Below, in pieces: positions 17,916 to 26,317 of a stretch of DNA of 45,368 nt; within the stretch, counting starts at the first letter, position 1, and every line of letters begins with the position of its first letter. The notes beneath the pieces are model-generated. The model worked only from the letters and a program-made list of their open reading frames with translations. It made no database searches and had not been told where the DNA came from. The position numbers and the translations under genes were made by a program. Source of the DNA: an uncultured Eubacteriales bacterium (GTDB taxonomy: Bacteria > Bacillota > Clostridia > Christensenellales > UBA1242); NCBI GenBank assembly GCA_949841245.1, contig CATKYT010000007.1, forward strand, positions 1-45,368, given 5' to 3'.

Positions 17916-19421
17916 TTAGAATAATGGTTCATCATATGTTGATGGAATTTCTATGTCCATAAGTTTTAAAACTGTTGGAGCGATTGATGTTAAAGATTTT
18001 CCTTTTTTTAAACGAACTTTTTTATTTTTTTCACTTACCAAAATTACAGGGACTGGGTTTGTTGTGTGATTTGTAAGTTTGTTTCCATCTTTATCAAACA
18101 TTTCTTCAATATTGCCGTGGTCGGCTGTTATGATGCATTCTCCACCAACCATAAGTGTGGCAAGGGCAACAGCATAGGCTTGTTTATCAATGCATTCAAT
18201 GGTTTCTTTTGCACTTCCAAAGTTTCCAGTGTGTCCAATCATGTCTGGGTTAGAAAAATTGACAACAACAAAATCATATTTTTGTGAAGCAATGGCATCT
18301 AAAACAGATTGAGTTATTTCAATTGCACGCATTTTTGGATAGTCTTCAAAACTTTTTGCATTTATGCTGTCAATTAAAACTCTTTCTTCGCCTTCATAAG
18401 GTTTTTCAATTCCACCATTTAAGAAAAAGGTGACATGAGCATATTTTGTGGTTTCTGAAACATGGAACTGAGTTTTTCCATTTTCTGAAAGCACGCTTGC
18501 CAAATTGTCATGTATTATTTTTGGTGGATAAAGCGTGTTTAATTTTTCAAACTTTTCATCATATTGTGTCATGCAAGTATAAAGAAAGTTGTTAAGTTTT
18601 TTCGTTTTAAATTCTTTAAAATTTTCGTCTGTGAAAGCAGATGTTATTTCTCTTGCTCGGTCTGCACGGAAGTTATAGAAAATTAAACTGTCATTGTCTT
18701 TAACAACGGAATTTTTGTCAAAAACAACAGGTTTTACAAATTCATCTGTAATTCCTTCATCATAACTTTCTTTTAAAGCAGTAAGTGGGTCGGTGGCTGG
18801 TTTTCCTTCACCATGAACAAGCATATCATACGCGACTTTAATTCTGTCATAACGCTTTTCTCTGTCCATTGCATATACACGGCTTATCATGGAACCAATT
18901 TTAACATTTGTGCCTTCAATTTTTTCCATAAGTTTTGGCATAAAGATTTTGTATGCATCGTTCACGCCAGTGTCGCGACCATCAGTAAATGGGTGGATAT
19001 AGATGTTTTTAATGTTGTAATTTTTTGCCAAATCTAAAATTGCGAAAAGGTGATCCATGTTGGAATGAACAAGTCCAGGTGCAAGTAAGCCCATGATATG
19101 CAAAGAAGAATTGTTTTTTTCTGCATGTGTAAGTGCTTTGATAAGGGCAGGATTTTCAAAAAATTTGCCATTTTCAATTTCGCTGTCAATCAGTTTAAGG
19201 TCTTGCAAAATTACTCTGCCACTTCCAAGTGTAAGGTGACCAACTTCGCTGTTTCCCATGACTCCTTTTGGCAAGCCGACATATTCTCCGCTTGCTTCAA
19301 TTTGTGTGTATGGATACATCTTTTTAAGTTTATCAAGATTTGGTGTGCCTTGACTTATAACGGGATTTCCAAGTTTTTGTTTGCTTATTCCAAAGCCATC
19401 AAGAATAACAAGAGTTACCAT
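17916..19421 (-). CDS. gpmI: 2,3-bisphosphoglycerate-independent phosphoglycerate mutase
   Basis: MVTLVILDGFGIS, GLPKGVMGNSEVGHLTLGSGRVILQDL, HPFTDGRDTGVNDA, FRADRAREIT, NFSNPDMIGHTG, ITADHGNIEEM. Confidence 0.97.
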   Translation of the reverse strand: MVTLVILDGFGISKQKLGNPVISQGTPNLDKLKKMYPYTQIEASGEYVGLPKGVMGNSEVGHLTLGSGRVILQDLKLIDSEIENGKFFENPALIKALTHAEKNNSSLHIMGLLAPGLVHSNMDHLFAILDLAKNYNIKNIYIHPFTDGRDTGVNDAYKIFMPKLMEKIEGTNVKIGSMISRVYAMDREKRYDRIKVAYDMLVHGEGKPATDPLTALKESYDEGITDEFVKPVVFDKNSVVKDNDSLIFYNFRADRAREITSAFTDENFKEFKTKKLNNFLYTCMTQYDEKFEKLNTLYPPKIIHDNLASVLSENGKTQFHVSETTKYAHVTFFLNGGIEKPYEGEERVLIDSINAKSFEDYPKMRAIEITQSVLDAIASQKYDFVVVNFSNPDMIGHTGNFGSAKETIECIDKQAYAVALATLMVGGECIITADHGNIEEMFDKDGNKLTNHTTNPVPVILVSEKNKKVRLKKGKSLTSIAPTVLKLMDIEIPSTYDEPLF

Positions 19422-19477
19422 AATTTTCTCCTTGCATTAAGGATACAGTTTGCAGAGAAAAAAGTCAAACAATTTAG

Positions 19478-19873
19478 TCAATTATCATTTTTTAAATGTT
19501 CATCAAACAGCCCATTTTGTTCATAATTTTCATCTTGATTTTCTTGATGCTGTTGTTTTTCAAAATTTTCATCATGTTCGTGTCGTTCTTCACATTTTAT
19601 TTGTTCTTTTCCTGCTTCTACATTGGCATTGGCAAATTGTTGTTTTTTAACTTTTTTCTTTTTCTTTTCATAAATTTTGAATGAGCCTTTGTTTATTATT
19701 GTTCTTATAACCATATAAACGGCACCTATTCCGAAAATTATATAGATTATTCGGGAAAATATGCTTGCTTGAAAGCCAAATAGTCCAGCAATAAAATCAT
19801 ATTGTAAAAGCCCAATTAAAAGCCAATTTACACAACCTAAAATTGTAACAACGAATGCTATGAAAGTTATCAT
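19478..19873 (-). CDS. DUF378-like small membrane protein with charged C-terminal tail
   Basis: MITFIAFVVTILGCVNWLLIGLLQYDFIAGLFGFQ...SRIIYIIFGIGAVYMV matches my recollection of DUF378; tail rich in E/H/Q/N. Start at ATG 19873 after GGAG. Confidence 0.75.
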   Translation of the reverse strand: MITFIAFVVTILGCVNWLLIGLLQYDFIAGLFGFQASIFSRIIYIIFGIGAVYMVIRTIINKGSFKIYEKKKKKVKKQQFANANVEAGKEQIKCEERHEHDENFEKQQHQENQDENYEQNGLFDEHLKNDN

Positions 19874-19978
19874 AAAGTTCTCCTTTTGCTTTATTGTTTG
19901 GAAAATAAATAAAAAAATCACAAACTTTGAATATTTTTTTACTGAAATGAATATATTTTAAGAAATTCGCAAATTTTG

Positions 19979-20007
19979 TTGACAAATTTTCAACAATTTT
20001 GTATAAT
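19979..20007 (+). promoter_or_regulatory. Consensus sigma-A promoter of greA
   Basis: TTGACA (19979-19984)-N17-TATAAT (20002-20007), exact consensus. Confidence 0.9.
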
Positions 20008-20095
20008 ATAGTGGTTTAAAATGTTAGTGGAAACATCGACCTTTTCCTTGGGTCATTTTTTTAAGTCACTATGACGAGATAAAAGGAGATTTATT

Positions 20096-20566
20096 ATGGA
20101 AAAACATTATTTAACACCGGAAGGAAAAAAACAACTTGAAGAAAAATTAAATTTCTATAAAACTGTTAAAAGACCTGATGTTGTAAAGCGTATTGGCATT
20201 GCCAGAGAATTTGGTGATTTGTCTGAAAATTCTGAATATGATGCAGCGAAAGATGAACAAGCACAAATTGAAGCAGAAATCAATGAAATGGAAAACATTT
20301 TGTTAAACGCTGAAATTATTGATAAAAAGAAGATTAATTCTGACATTGTAAGCATTGGTTGTAAAGTCAAAATTTATGACGAAGAATTTGATGAAGAAGT
20401 GGAATATCGCATTTCTGGTTCTTCTGAAAGCGACCCAAGAAATGGTGTCATAAGCAATGTTTCACCAGTGGGAAGTGCATTGATTGGTCACAAAGTTGGT
20501 GAAATTGTTAAAGTTCACACACCAGATGGCGAAACAGAATATAAAATCGTTTCCATCAATATTTAA
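20096..20566 (+). CDS. greA: Transcription elongation factor GreA
   Basis: LTPEGKKQLEEKLNFYKTVKRPDVVKRIGIAREFGDLSENSEYDAAKDEQAQIEAEI...ISPVGSALIGHKVGE-type C-terminus; RBS AAAGGAG. Confidence 0.96.
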   Translation: MEKHYLTPEGKKQLEEKLNFYKTVKRPDVVKRIGIAREFGDLSENSEYDAAKDEQAQIEAEINEMENILLNAEIIDKKKINSDIVSIGCKVKIYDEEFDEEVEYRISGSSESDPRNGVISNVSPVGSALIGHKVGEIVKVHTPDGETEYKIVSINI

Positions 20567-20571
20567 AGATT

Positions 20572-20600
20572 TTTGTCACTTTATGTGGCAAATTCTTTAT
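20572..20600 (+). terminator. Probable rho-independent terminator after greA
   Basis: TTTGTCAC-TTTAT-GTGGCAAA followed by T-rich stretch (imperfect U tract). Confidence 0.5.
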
Positions 20601-20743
20601 TTTTATCGTCTTAAAAATAAACTTTTTCAATTTTATTTCAAAATTCAATTTTGATTGTTTGTTTTTGTTTACTTTTTTATTTAAATTTGTTATACTTTTT
20701 GTATAGTAAGTTTTTTGTATTTGAAATTTTTAAAGGAAAATTT

Positions 20744-21661
20744 ATGGCATTTTTAAACTCGTTGAAACTTTTTGGAAGCAACTTTGTCAAGATTCTTAAA
20801 TTCTATCTTGCTTATTTTGTCGTTTGGGGAATTTCATTTGCTTTACTTGTGCCATCTTATTTAAAATTTTCAGATTTAATTTTTTCAAATTTTCAAGCAC
20901 AAATGACTTCGGCAACAGGTGTTTTTCAAGGCACAATAGGTGAAAATCTTCAAAATATTGCAAGTTTCTTTTTTAAATCATTGGTTGACATTTTCAACAC
21001 CAATGTTGGACTTGCTGTCTATGGTTTGATTGTCATTTTGGTTGTCATGCCAATTTTGCTTAATGTTGTCAAATATACTTTGCAATATATGCTTTACTAT
21101 TATATGACAAGCAAAATTAAGGTTGGTTTTTTCAGTGCTCTTGTCAAAGGACTTGGGAAATCTATTGTTTATGCTGTCATGAAAATGATTTATGACCTGT
21201 TCTTTGTTGGGGCAACTTTTGCCATTCTTTATGGACTTTCTATTGTTCAAAATCAATTATTTGTTGATTATCTTTTGCCAGTGCTTTTTGTCTTGGTTTT
21301 GGCACTTATGTTTTCAATCAGCGAAGTTTTGGTGCTTGGTTGGTCTCCTGCACTTATCGTTTTTGATTGCAACGATTTTTCAGCATTTAAAAAAGGACTT
21401 AAAGCAGTTAGAAGACATTTCTGGACAATCTTTGGAGTTTCTGTTTTGCAATTCTTATTGTTCTGGCTTATTATTTTAATTTTTGGCGTTTATCCACTTA
21501 TTATTTTAATTCCATTTATGACTTCACTTCTTTGTGTCTATAATATGGTTGTGTTCTTTTACAGTCAGGGCATGAGATTTTATGTAAACAAAACCACAAT
21601 TCTTACACCAAAGAAACTTGAAGAAGTTGATAACATCAACAAAACTGCTTATATTTTGTAA
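20744..21661 (+). CDS. Polytopic membrane protein of unknown function
   Basis: About six hydrophobic segments; start at ATG 20744 after AAAGGA. Confidence 0.75.
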   Translation: MAFLNSLKLFGSNFVKILKFYLAYFVVWGISFALLVPSYLKFSDLIFSNFQAQMTSATGVFQGTIGENLQNIASFFFKSLVDIFNTNVGLAVYGLIVILVVMPILLNVVKYTLQYMLYYYMTSKIKVGFFSALVKGLGKSIVYAVMKMIYDLFFVGATFAILYGLSIVQNQLFVDYLLPVLFVLVLALMFSISEVLVLGWSPALIVFDCNDFSAFKKGLKAVRRHFWTIFGVSVLQFLLFWLIILIFGVYPLIILIPFMTSLLCVYNMVVFFYSQGMRFYVNKTTILTPKKLEEVDNINKTAYIL

Positions 21662-21736
21662 TTTTGATTGTTTTAAATCACTTTTGTTTTATAACGCTTT
21701 TTTGGCGTAATTTTATATTTTAATTAAGGAGAAAAA

Positions 21737-23392
21737 ATGAATAATAAACTTAAAATCACCTTTCTTGGCGGTGTAGGTGAAATCGGCAAAAACATGACCG
21801 CTTTTGAATATAATGACGAAATAATCGTTGTTGACGCTGGGCTTACTTTTCCTGATGATGAGTTGCCTGGAATTGATGTAGTCATTCCTGACATAACTTA
21901 TCTTGTAAACAACCGCGAAAAAATTAAAGCCATTATTTTAACACATGGACACGAAGACCATATTGGGGCTTTGCCTTTTGTTTTGCAACAAATTAAAGCA
22001 CCAATATATGGTTCAAGACTTACACTTGCTTTGGTGGAAAACAAGATGAAAGAACACCAAAATGTGACTTTCAAGGCAATTTCTGTAAAGCCTAAGAATG
22101 TGCTTAAAATTGGTAATTTCTCTGTGGAATTTATCAAAGTTTCACATTCAATTGCTGGTTCACTTGCTCTTTGCATAACAACTCCTGCTGGAAGTGTTGT
22201 GCATACAGGTGACTTTAAAATTGACTTTGAGCCTATTGATGGAGTTACAACTGATTTGCAAAGATTTGGAGAACTTGGAAAGAAAGGTGTCAATCTTTTG
22301 ATGTGTGAAAGCACCAATGTTTGTAAATCTGGTTTTTCCATGAGTGAAAGCAATGTTGGCAGAGTTTTGGAAGAAATATTTAAAAATCACACTCAAAACA
22401 GAATTTTTGTTGCAACATTTGCTTCTAATATTCACAGACTTCAACAAATTTTAAATTTGGCTGAAAAATATAAAAGAAAAGTTGTTTTCACTGGCAGAAG
22501 CATGGTAAACATCACAGAAGTTGGTTTGAAAATTGGCGAAATCACATGTGACAGAGAAAACATAATTGATATTGATAAAATTGACAAATATGCTGACAGC
22601 GAACTTTGTATTGTTACAACAGGAAGTCAAGGAGAACCACTTAGTGCATTGTCAAGAATTGCAACTGGTGCATTTAAACAAATTAAGATTACAAATAACG
22701 ACCTTGTTGTTTTCTCAGCATCTCCAATTCCTGGAAATGAAAAAAGAGTATACACTGTCATCAACTCTTTGTTCCAAAAAGGTGCAGATGTAATTTATGA
22801 TGAATTGTCAGATGTGCATGCTTCTGGACACGCTTGTCAAGAAGAAATTAAAACAATTCATTCTCTTGTTAAGCCTAAATTCTTTATTCCAGTTCACGGC
22901 GAATACAGACATTTAAGATTGCATAAACAGTTGGCTGTTTCACTTGGAATGGAAGAACGAAACATTTTAATTGCCACCATTGGAATGCAAGTTGAAATGA
23001 CGCCAAATTCCATTAAACAGGTTGGTTTTGTAACTGCTGGACAAAGACTTGTGGATGGTTATGGTTTAGGCGACATGGACAGCAATGTTTTGAAAGAAAG
23101 AAAACAACTCTCAGAAGATGGAATTTGTGTCGCTGTTGCCACAATCAACAATGTTTCTGGGGAAGTTGTAGGTGATCCTTTCATAATCACAAGGGGTGTT
23201 GTTTATCAAGATGAAGCAGAAGCTTTTGTTCAAGACACAAAGGCTATGATTGTTGCATCTTTGAAAGAACAAGATTTGCGTGGATGCGACCCAACAGTTA
23301 TAAGAAATAATATAAAACGAAACATCTCTAATTTTATTTATAAAAGAACAAAGCGCAGACCTATGGTTTTGACAATTGTCACATTGGATTAA
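21737..23392 (+). CDS. Ribonuclease J (metallo-beta-lactamase/beta-CASP)
   Basis: LGGVGEIGKNMTAFEYNDEIIVVDAG, LTHGHEDHIGALPFVL, VKPKFFIPVHGEYRHLRLHKQLA. Confidence 0.96.
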   Translation: MNNKLKITFLGGVGEIGKNMTAFEYNDEIIVVDAGLTFPDDELPGIDVVIPDITYLVNNREKIKAIILTHGHEDHIGALPFVLQQIKAPIYGSRLTLALVENKMKEHQNVTFKAISVKPKNVLKIGNFSVEFIKVSHSIAGSLALCITTPAGSVVHTGDFKIDFEPIDGVTTDLQRFGELGKKGVNLLMCESTNVCKSGFSMSESNVGRVLEEIFKNHTQNRIFVATFASNIHRLQQILNLAEKYKRKVVFTGRSMVNITEVGLKIGEITCDRENIIDIDKIDKYADSELCIVTTGSQGEPLSALSRIATGAFKQIKITNNDLVVFSASPIPGNEKRVYTVINSLFQKGADVIYDELSDVHASGHACQEEIKTIHSLVKPKFFIPVHGEYRHLRLHKQLAVSLGMEERNILIATIGMQVEMTPNSIKQVGFVTAGQRLVDGYGLGDMDSNVLKERKQLSEDGICVAVATINNVSGEVVGDPFIITRGVVYQDEAEAFVQDTKAMIVASLKEQDLRGCDPTVIRNNIKRNISNFIYKRTKRRPMVLTIVTLD

Positions 23393-23395
23393 GTT

Positions 23396-23980
23396 ATGTT
23401 AAACAAAGAAGATTTTGTTGGTTTTGAAAGCCATGAATACAGACCGATTATAAGGTCACAAAGCATGAAAATTTTGCAACAACTTGTTAAAGAAAGAAAA
23501 CCAAAAAACATTCTTGAAATTGGAACTTTCATTGGTTATTCTGCGTCAGTTATGCTGGACGCAAACAAAGATGCATATATAATTAGTTTGGAAAAAGATA
23601 AACAAAATGCTGTGGATGCCATTAAAAACTTAAAAGAACAAGGATTTACAGGGCGTTTTGAAGTAGTGAATTGTGATGCTTTTGATTATCTTCAAGAAAA
23701 TTCTTTGAACCAGTTTGATTTAATTTTTTTAGATGGACCGAAAGGTCAATATTATAAATATTTTCCATATCTTAAAAAAATGTTGAAAAGTGGGGGAGTG
23801 CTTGTTGCTGATGATGTGTTGTTTTATGGGCTTGTGGAATCAAAAGAGAAAATTGAACATAAACACAGAAGCCTTGTAAACAACTTGCGAAAATTTTTGG
23901 CTTTATTGAATGATGATAATGAATTTGAAACAGTGGTGCATCACATAGATAATGGCATGAGTGTAAGTGTTAAAAAATAA
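23396..23980 (+). CDS. SAM-dependent O-methyltransferase (TrmR-like)
   Basis: ILEIGTFIGYSASVML, FDLIFLDGPKGQYYKYFPYLKKMLKSGGVLVADDVLFYG. Confidence 0.85.
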   Translation: MLNKEDFVGFESHEYRPIIRSQSMKILQQLVKERKPKNILEIGTFIGYSASVMLDANKDAYIISLEKDKQNAVDAIKNLKEQGFTGRFEVVNCDAFDYLQENSLNQFDLIFLDGPKGQYYKYFPYLKKMLKSGGVLVADDVLFYGLVESKEKIEHKHRSLVNNLRKFLALLNDDNEFETVVHHIDNGMSVSVKK

Positions 23981-24006
23981 AAATGTCTTTTGACATTTTA
24001 TTTTTT
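23979..24006 (+). terminator. Rho-independent terminator
   Basis: AAAATGTC-TTTT-GACATTTTATTTTTT. Confidence 0.8.
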
Positions 24007-24067
24007 ATCAAACCAATTTTTGTTTGATTTATTTGTATTTTTAATAAATATTTGGTAAAATATATTC

Positions 24068-24640
24068 ATGGATTTTGAGATTAAAATAATTGAATTTTTA
24101 CAATCAGGGAAAAGTCCGTTTTTTGACATTTCTTTTCAAGTTATTTCTCAACTTGGAGCAATTTGCGGAGTGATTTTTTTGTGTCTGTTTTTGCTGTTTT
24201 TTCAGCGAAAACTGTGCTTTTGGTTTTTGTTTTCTTATGGGTTTGCGGGGCTTACAACAAGAATTCTAAAAGGACTTGTAAGGCGTCCAAGGCCATTTAT
24301 AGTTTCTGAAACCATAACCACAATTGGTGATGCGGTTACAGATTTCAGTTTTCCAAGTGGACATGCGACATGTGCTACGGCAATAGCCATTTTTTTATGT
24401 TATTTTCTTTTTAAAAAATATAAATCGAAATTGGCAAGATTTTTAATTGTTTTGAGCGGCGTTGTTTATGTTGGGCTGGTTTGTTTGTCGCGAATGTATC
24501 TTGGAAAACATTATTTGACAGATTTGCTTGTTGGAGTAGTGATCTCTGCAATCGTCTGCACACTTGGAATTTTGTTTATGAAATATTACAATAAGAAAAA
24601 GGAGATTTACAAAGGTGAAAATAAAAATGGAAATCAGTAA
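24068..24640 (+). CDS. PAP2 family phosphatase (undecaprenyl-PP phosphatase-like)
   Basis: KGLVRRPRPF, FPSGHATCATAIA, SRMYLGKHYLTDLLVG with TM segments. Confidence 0.92.
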   Translation: MDFEIKIIEFLQSGKSPFFDISFQVISQLGAICGVIFLCLFLLFFQRKLCFWFLFSYGFAGLTTRILKGLVRRPRPFIVSETITTIGDAVTDFSFPSGHATCATAIAIFLCYFLFKKYKSKLARFLIVLSGVVYVGLVCLSRMYLGKHYLTDLLVGVVISAIVCTLGILFMKYYNKKKEIYKGENKNGNQ

Positions 24641-25046
24641 TTTGCGTCAGACCAGCGAACTTGCTTCTGTTTTTGCCAAAGTTATTAAACCACCAATGAT
24701 AATTTTGCTGAATGGTGACCTTGGAAGTGGAAAAACCACTTTTGTTAAAGAAGTTGTAAAGGCTCTTGGAAGTGAAGATTTGGTTACAAGCCCAACTTTT
24801 ACACTTCTGAATACATATAACGGCAAATTTCCTGTCTATCATTTTGACATGTATCGTCTTTCTTCCGCGGAAGATGCTTTGAATGTTGGTTTTGAAGAAT
24901 ATTTTGACAAAAAAACTTTGGAGGGTGTTTGTTTTGTTGAATGGTCTGAAAATGTGGAAGGGCTTATTCATGAAGTGGACTATGTCATCGACATTTCTAA
25001 AAAAGGAGACAAACTCCGCACGATAATCATCAAGGAGGGGAAATAA
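24615..25046 (+). CDS. tsaE: tRNA threonylcarbamoyladenosine biosynthesis ATPase TsaE
   Basis: ILLNGDLGSGKTTFVKEVVKALGSEDLVTSPTFTLLNTY, VYHFDMYRL, FVEWSENVE. Start GTG 24615 or ATG 24627 ambiguous. Confidence 0.93.
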   Translation: MKIKMEISNLRQTSELASVFAKVIKPPMIILLNGDLGSGKTTFVKEVVKALGSEDLVTSPTFTLLNTYNGKFPVYHFDMYRLSSAEDALNVGFEEYFDKKTLEGVCFVEWSENVEGLIHEVDYVIDISKKGDKLRTIIIKEGK

Positions 25047-25693
25047 TGCTTGTAATAAACACAGCATTTAAAACAGCAAATATAGGCTTAAAAACGCCAG
25101 ATGGCAGAATTTTTGAGAAACAGATTGATTCTTCTGCAAAGCACTCAGAAAATGTTTTAAAAATTATTGATGAAGTTTGTGAAGAAGCAGGTGTTGATGT
25201 GCTTTCTGTTGAAACTGTTGCTGTTGTGACAGGACCTGGGTCTTTTACTGGTTTAAGAATAGGGGTTGCCATTGCCAAAGCCCTTGGTTGTGTCAATGAA
25301 AATCTTAAATTTTTGTCTTTATCATCTTTACAACTTATGGCATATATATCATGTAAAAACCATAAACATGAAAGTGAATTTGTCTGTGCCATTGATGCAC
25401 TTTCAAAACTTTATTTTGTGGCTGAGTTTGACCAAAATGGAAAAATTTTGAAAGAAGAAAGAATTGTTGGTGAAAATGAATTTTTAAATCTTCATTTGCC
25501 AATAATAGGGCTTAAAGGCGACATAGATGGTTTGTTTCAAGTGGAAATTGCCACGCAAGATGTCTTGGAGTTTGCCTTAATTAAAGAAAAAGAAAACAAA
25601 TTTGTTTCTGCTGACCAATTGATGCCAGTTTATCTGAGATTGTCACAAGCGGAAGATAATTTAATGACAAAAAAAACTGAAAATGTTGATTAA
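25046..25693 (+). CDS. tsaB: tRNA threonylcarbamoyladenosine biosynthesis protein TsaB
   Basis: MLVINTAFKTANIGL..., KHSENVLKIIDEV, VTGPGSFTGLRIGVAIAKALG; start overlaps tsaE stop. Confidence 0.94.
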   Translation: MLVINTAFKTANIGLKTPDGRIFEKQIDSSAKHSENVLKIIDEVCEEAGVDVLSVETVAVVTGPGSFTGLRIGVAIAKALGCVNENLKFLSLSSLQLMAYISCKNHKHESEFVCAIDALSKLYFVAEFDQNGKILKEERIVGENEFLNLHLPIIGLKGDIDGLFQVEIATQDVLEFALIKEKENKFVSADQLMPVYLRLSQAEDNLMTKKTENVD

Positions 25694-25698
25694 ATTAG

Positions 25699-25727
25699 TT
25701 GACTTTCAATATAAATGTATGTAGAAT
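25699..25727 (+). promoter_or_regulatory. Sigma-A promoter upstream of the zinc-ribbon/acidic protein
   Basis: TTGACT-N17-TAGAAT. Confidence 0.75.
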
Positions 25728-25751
25728 ACATAACGAGATAAAGGAGATTTT

Positions 25752-26267
25752 ATGAAAAAACCTGTTTATATGAGATGTCCAAGATGTGAACTCAATTACA
25801 TTGAAAAGAAAGATAAACTTTGCAGTGTTTGCAAGGCTGAACTTTCTGCAAACAGAGACAGCATTGTTAGTGATTTAGATTTAGAACTTTGCCCAATTTG
25901 CAAAACAAACTATATTCAACCAGACGAAATTATGTGTGCAACTTGTTTGAAAGAACATCAATCAGAAGACGGAGAAATCAACACTGATTGGGAAGAATAT
26001 CTCAATCGTGATGAAGAAGAAATTGTTTATGATGATGAAGAAACTGGCGATATGGCATCAGTTACAGACCTTGATGATGACACTCTTGATGATGACGATT
26101 TGGATTCTGAAATCGGCTTTGATGACAGTTTGGAAGACGATGATTCTCTTGATGACCTTGACAACGAAGAATTTGATGAAGAATTTGAAGACGATCTTGA
26201 TGATGACGATGACTTCAATGAAGATTTCGATGAAGAAGATGACGAAGACGAAGATGATGATTTTTAA
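25752..26267 (+). CDS. Double zinc-ribbon protein with long Asp/Glu-rich C-terminal tail
   Basis: Four CxxC knuckles (CPRC, CSVC, CPIC, CATC) then about 80 residues dominated by D/E. Confidence 0.85.
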   Translation: MKKPVYMRCPRCELNYIEKKDKLCSVCKAELSANRDSIVSDLDLELCPICKTNYIQPDEIMCATCLKEHQSEDGEINTDWEEYLNRDEEEIVYDDEETGDMASVTDLDDDTLDDDDLDSEIGFDDSLEDDDSLDDLDNEEFDEEFEDDLDDDDDFNEDFDEEDDEDEDDDF

Positions 26268-26283
26268 TTTAATTTAAACAAAA

Positions 26284-26312
26284 AAAGAGACTTAAAATTT
26301 AAGTCTCTTTTT
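26284..26312. terminator. Bidirectional rho-independent terminator
   Basis: AAAGAGACTTAAAATTTAAGTCTCTTTTT between convergent genes. Confidence 0.85.
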
Positions 26313-26317
26313 CTTTA

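Noticed and set aside
19098-19526. 142-aa plus-strand ORF antisense to gpmI
   Set aside because: Shadow ORF; gpmI is unambiguous on the minus strand.
26008-26277. Overlapping ORFs in +/- frames (26008-26277 Met/Thr/Leu-rich, 26027-26218 Ser-rich)
   Set aside because: By-products of GAT/GAA codon repetition in the acidic tail of the zinc-ribbon gene.
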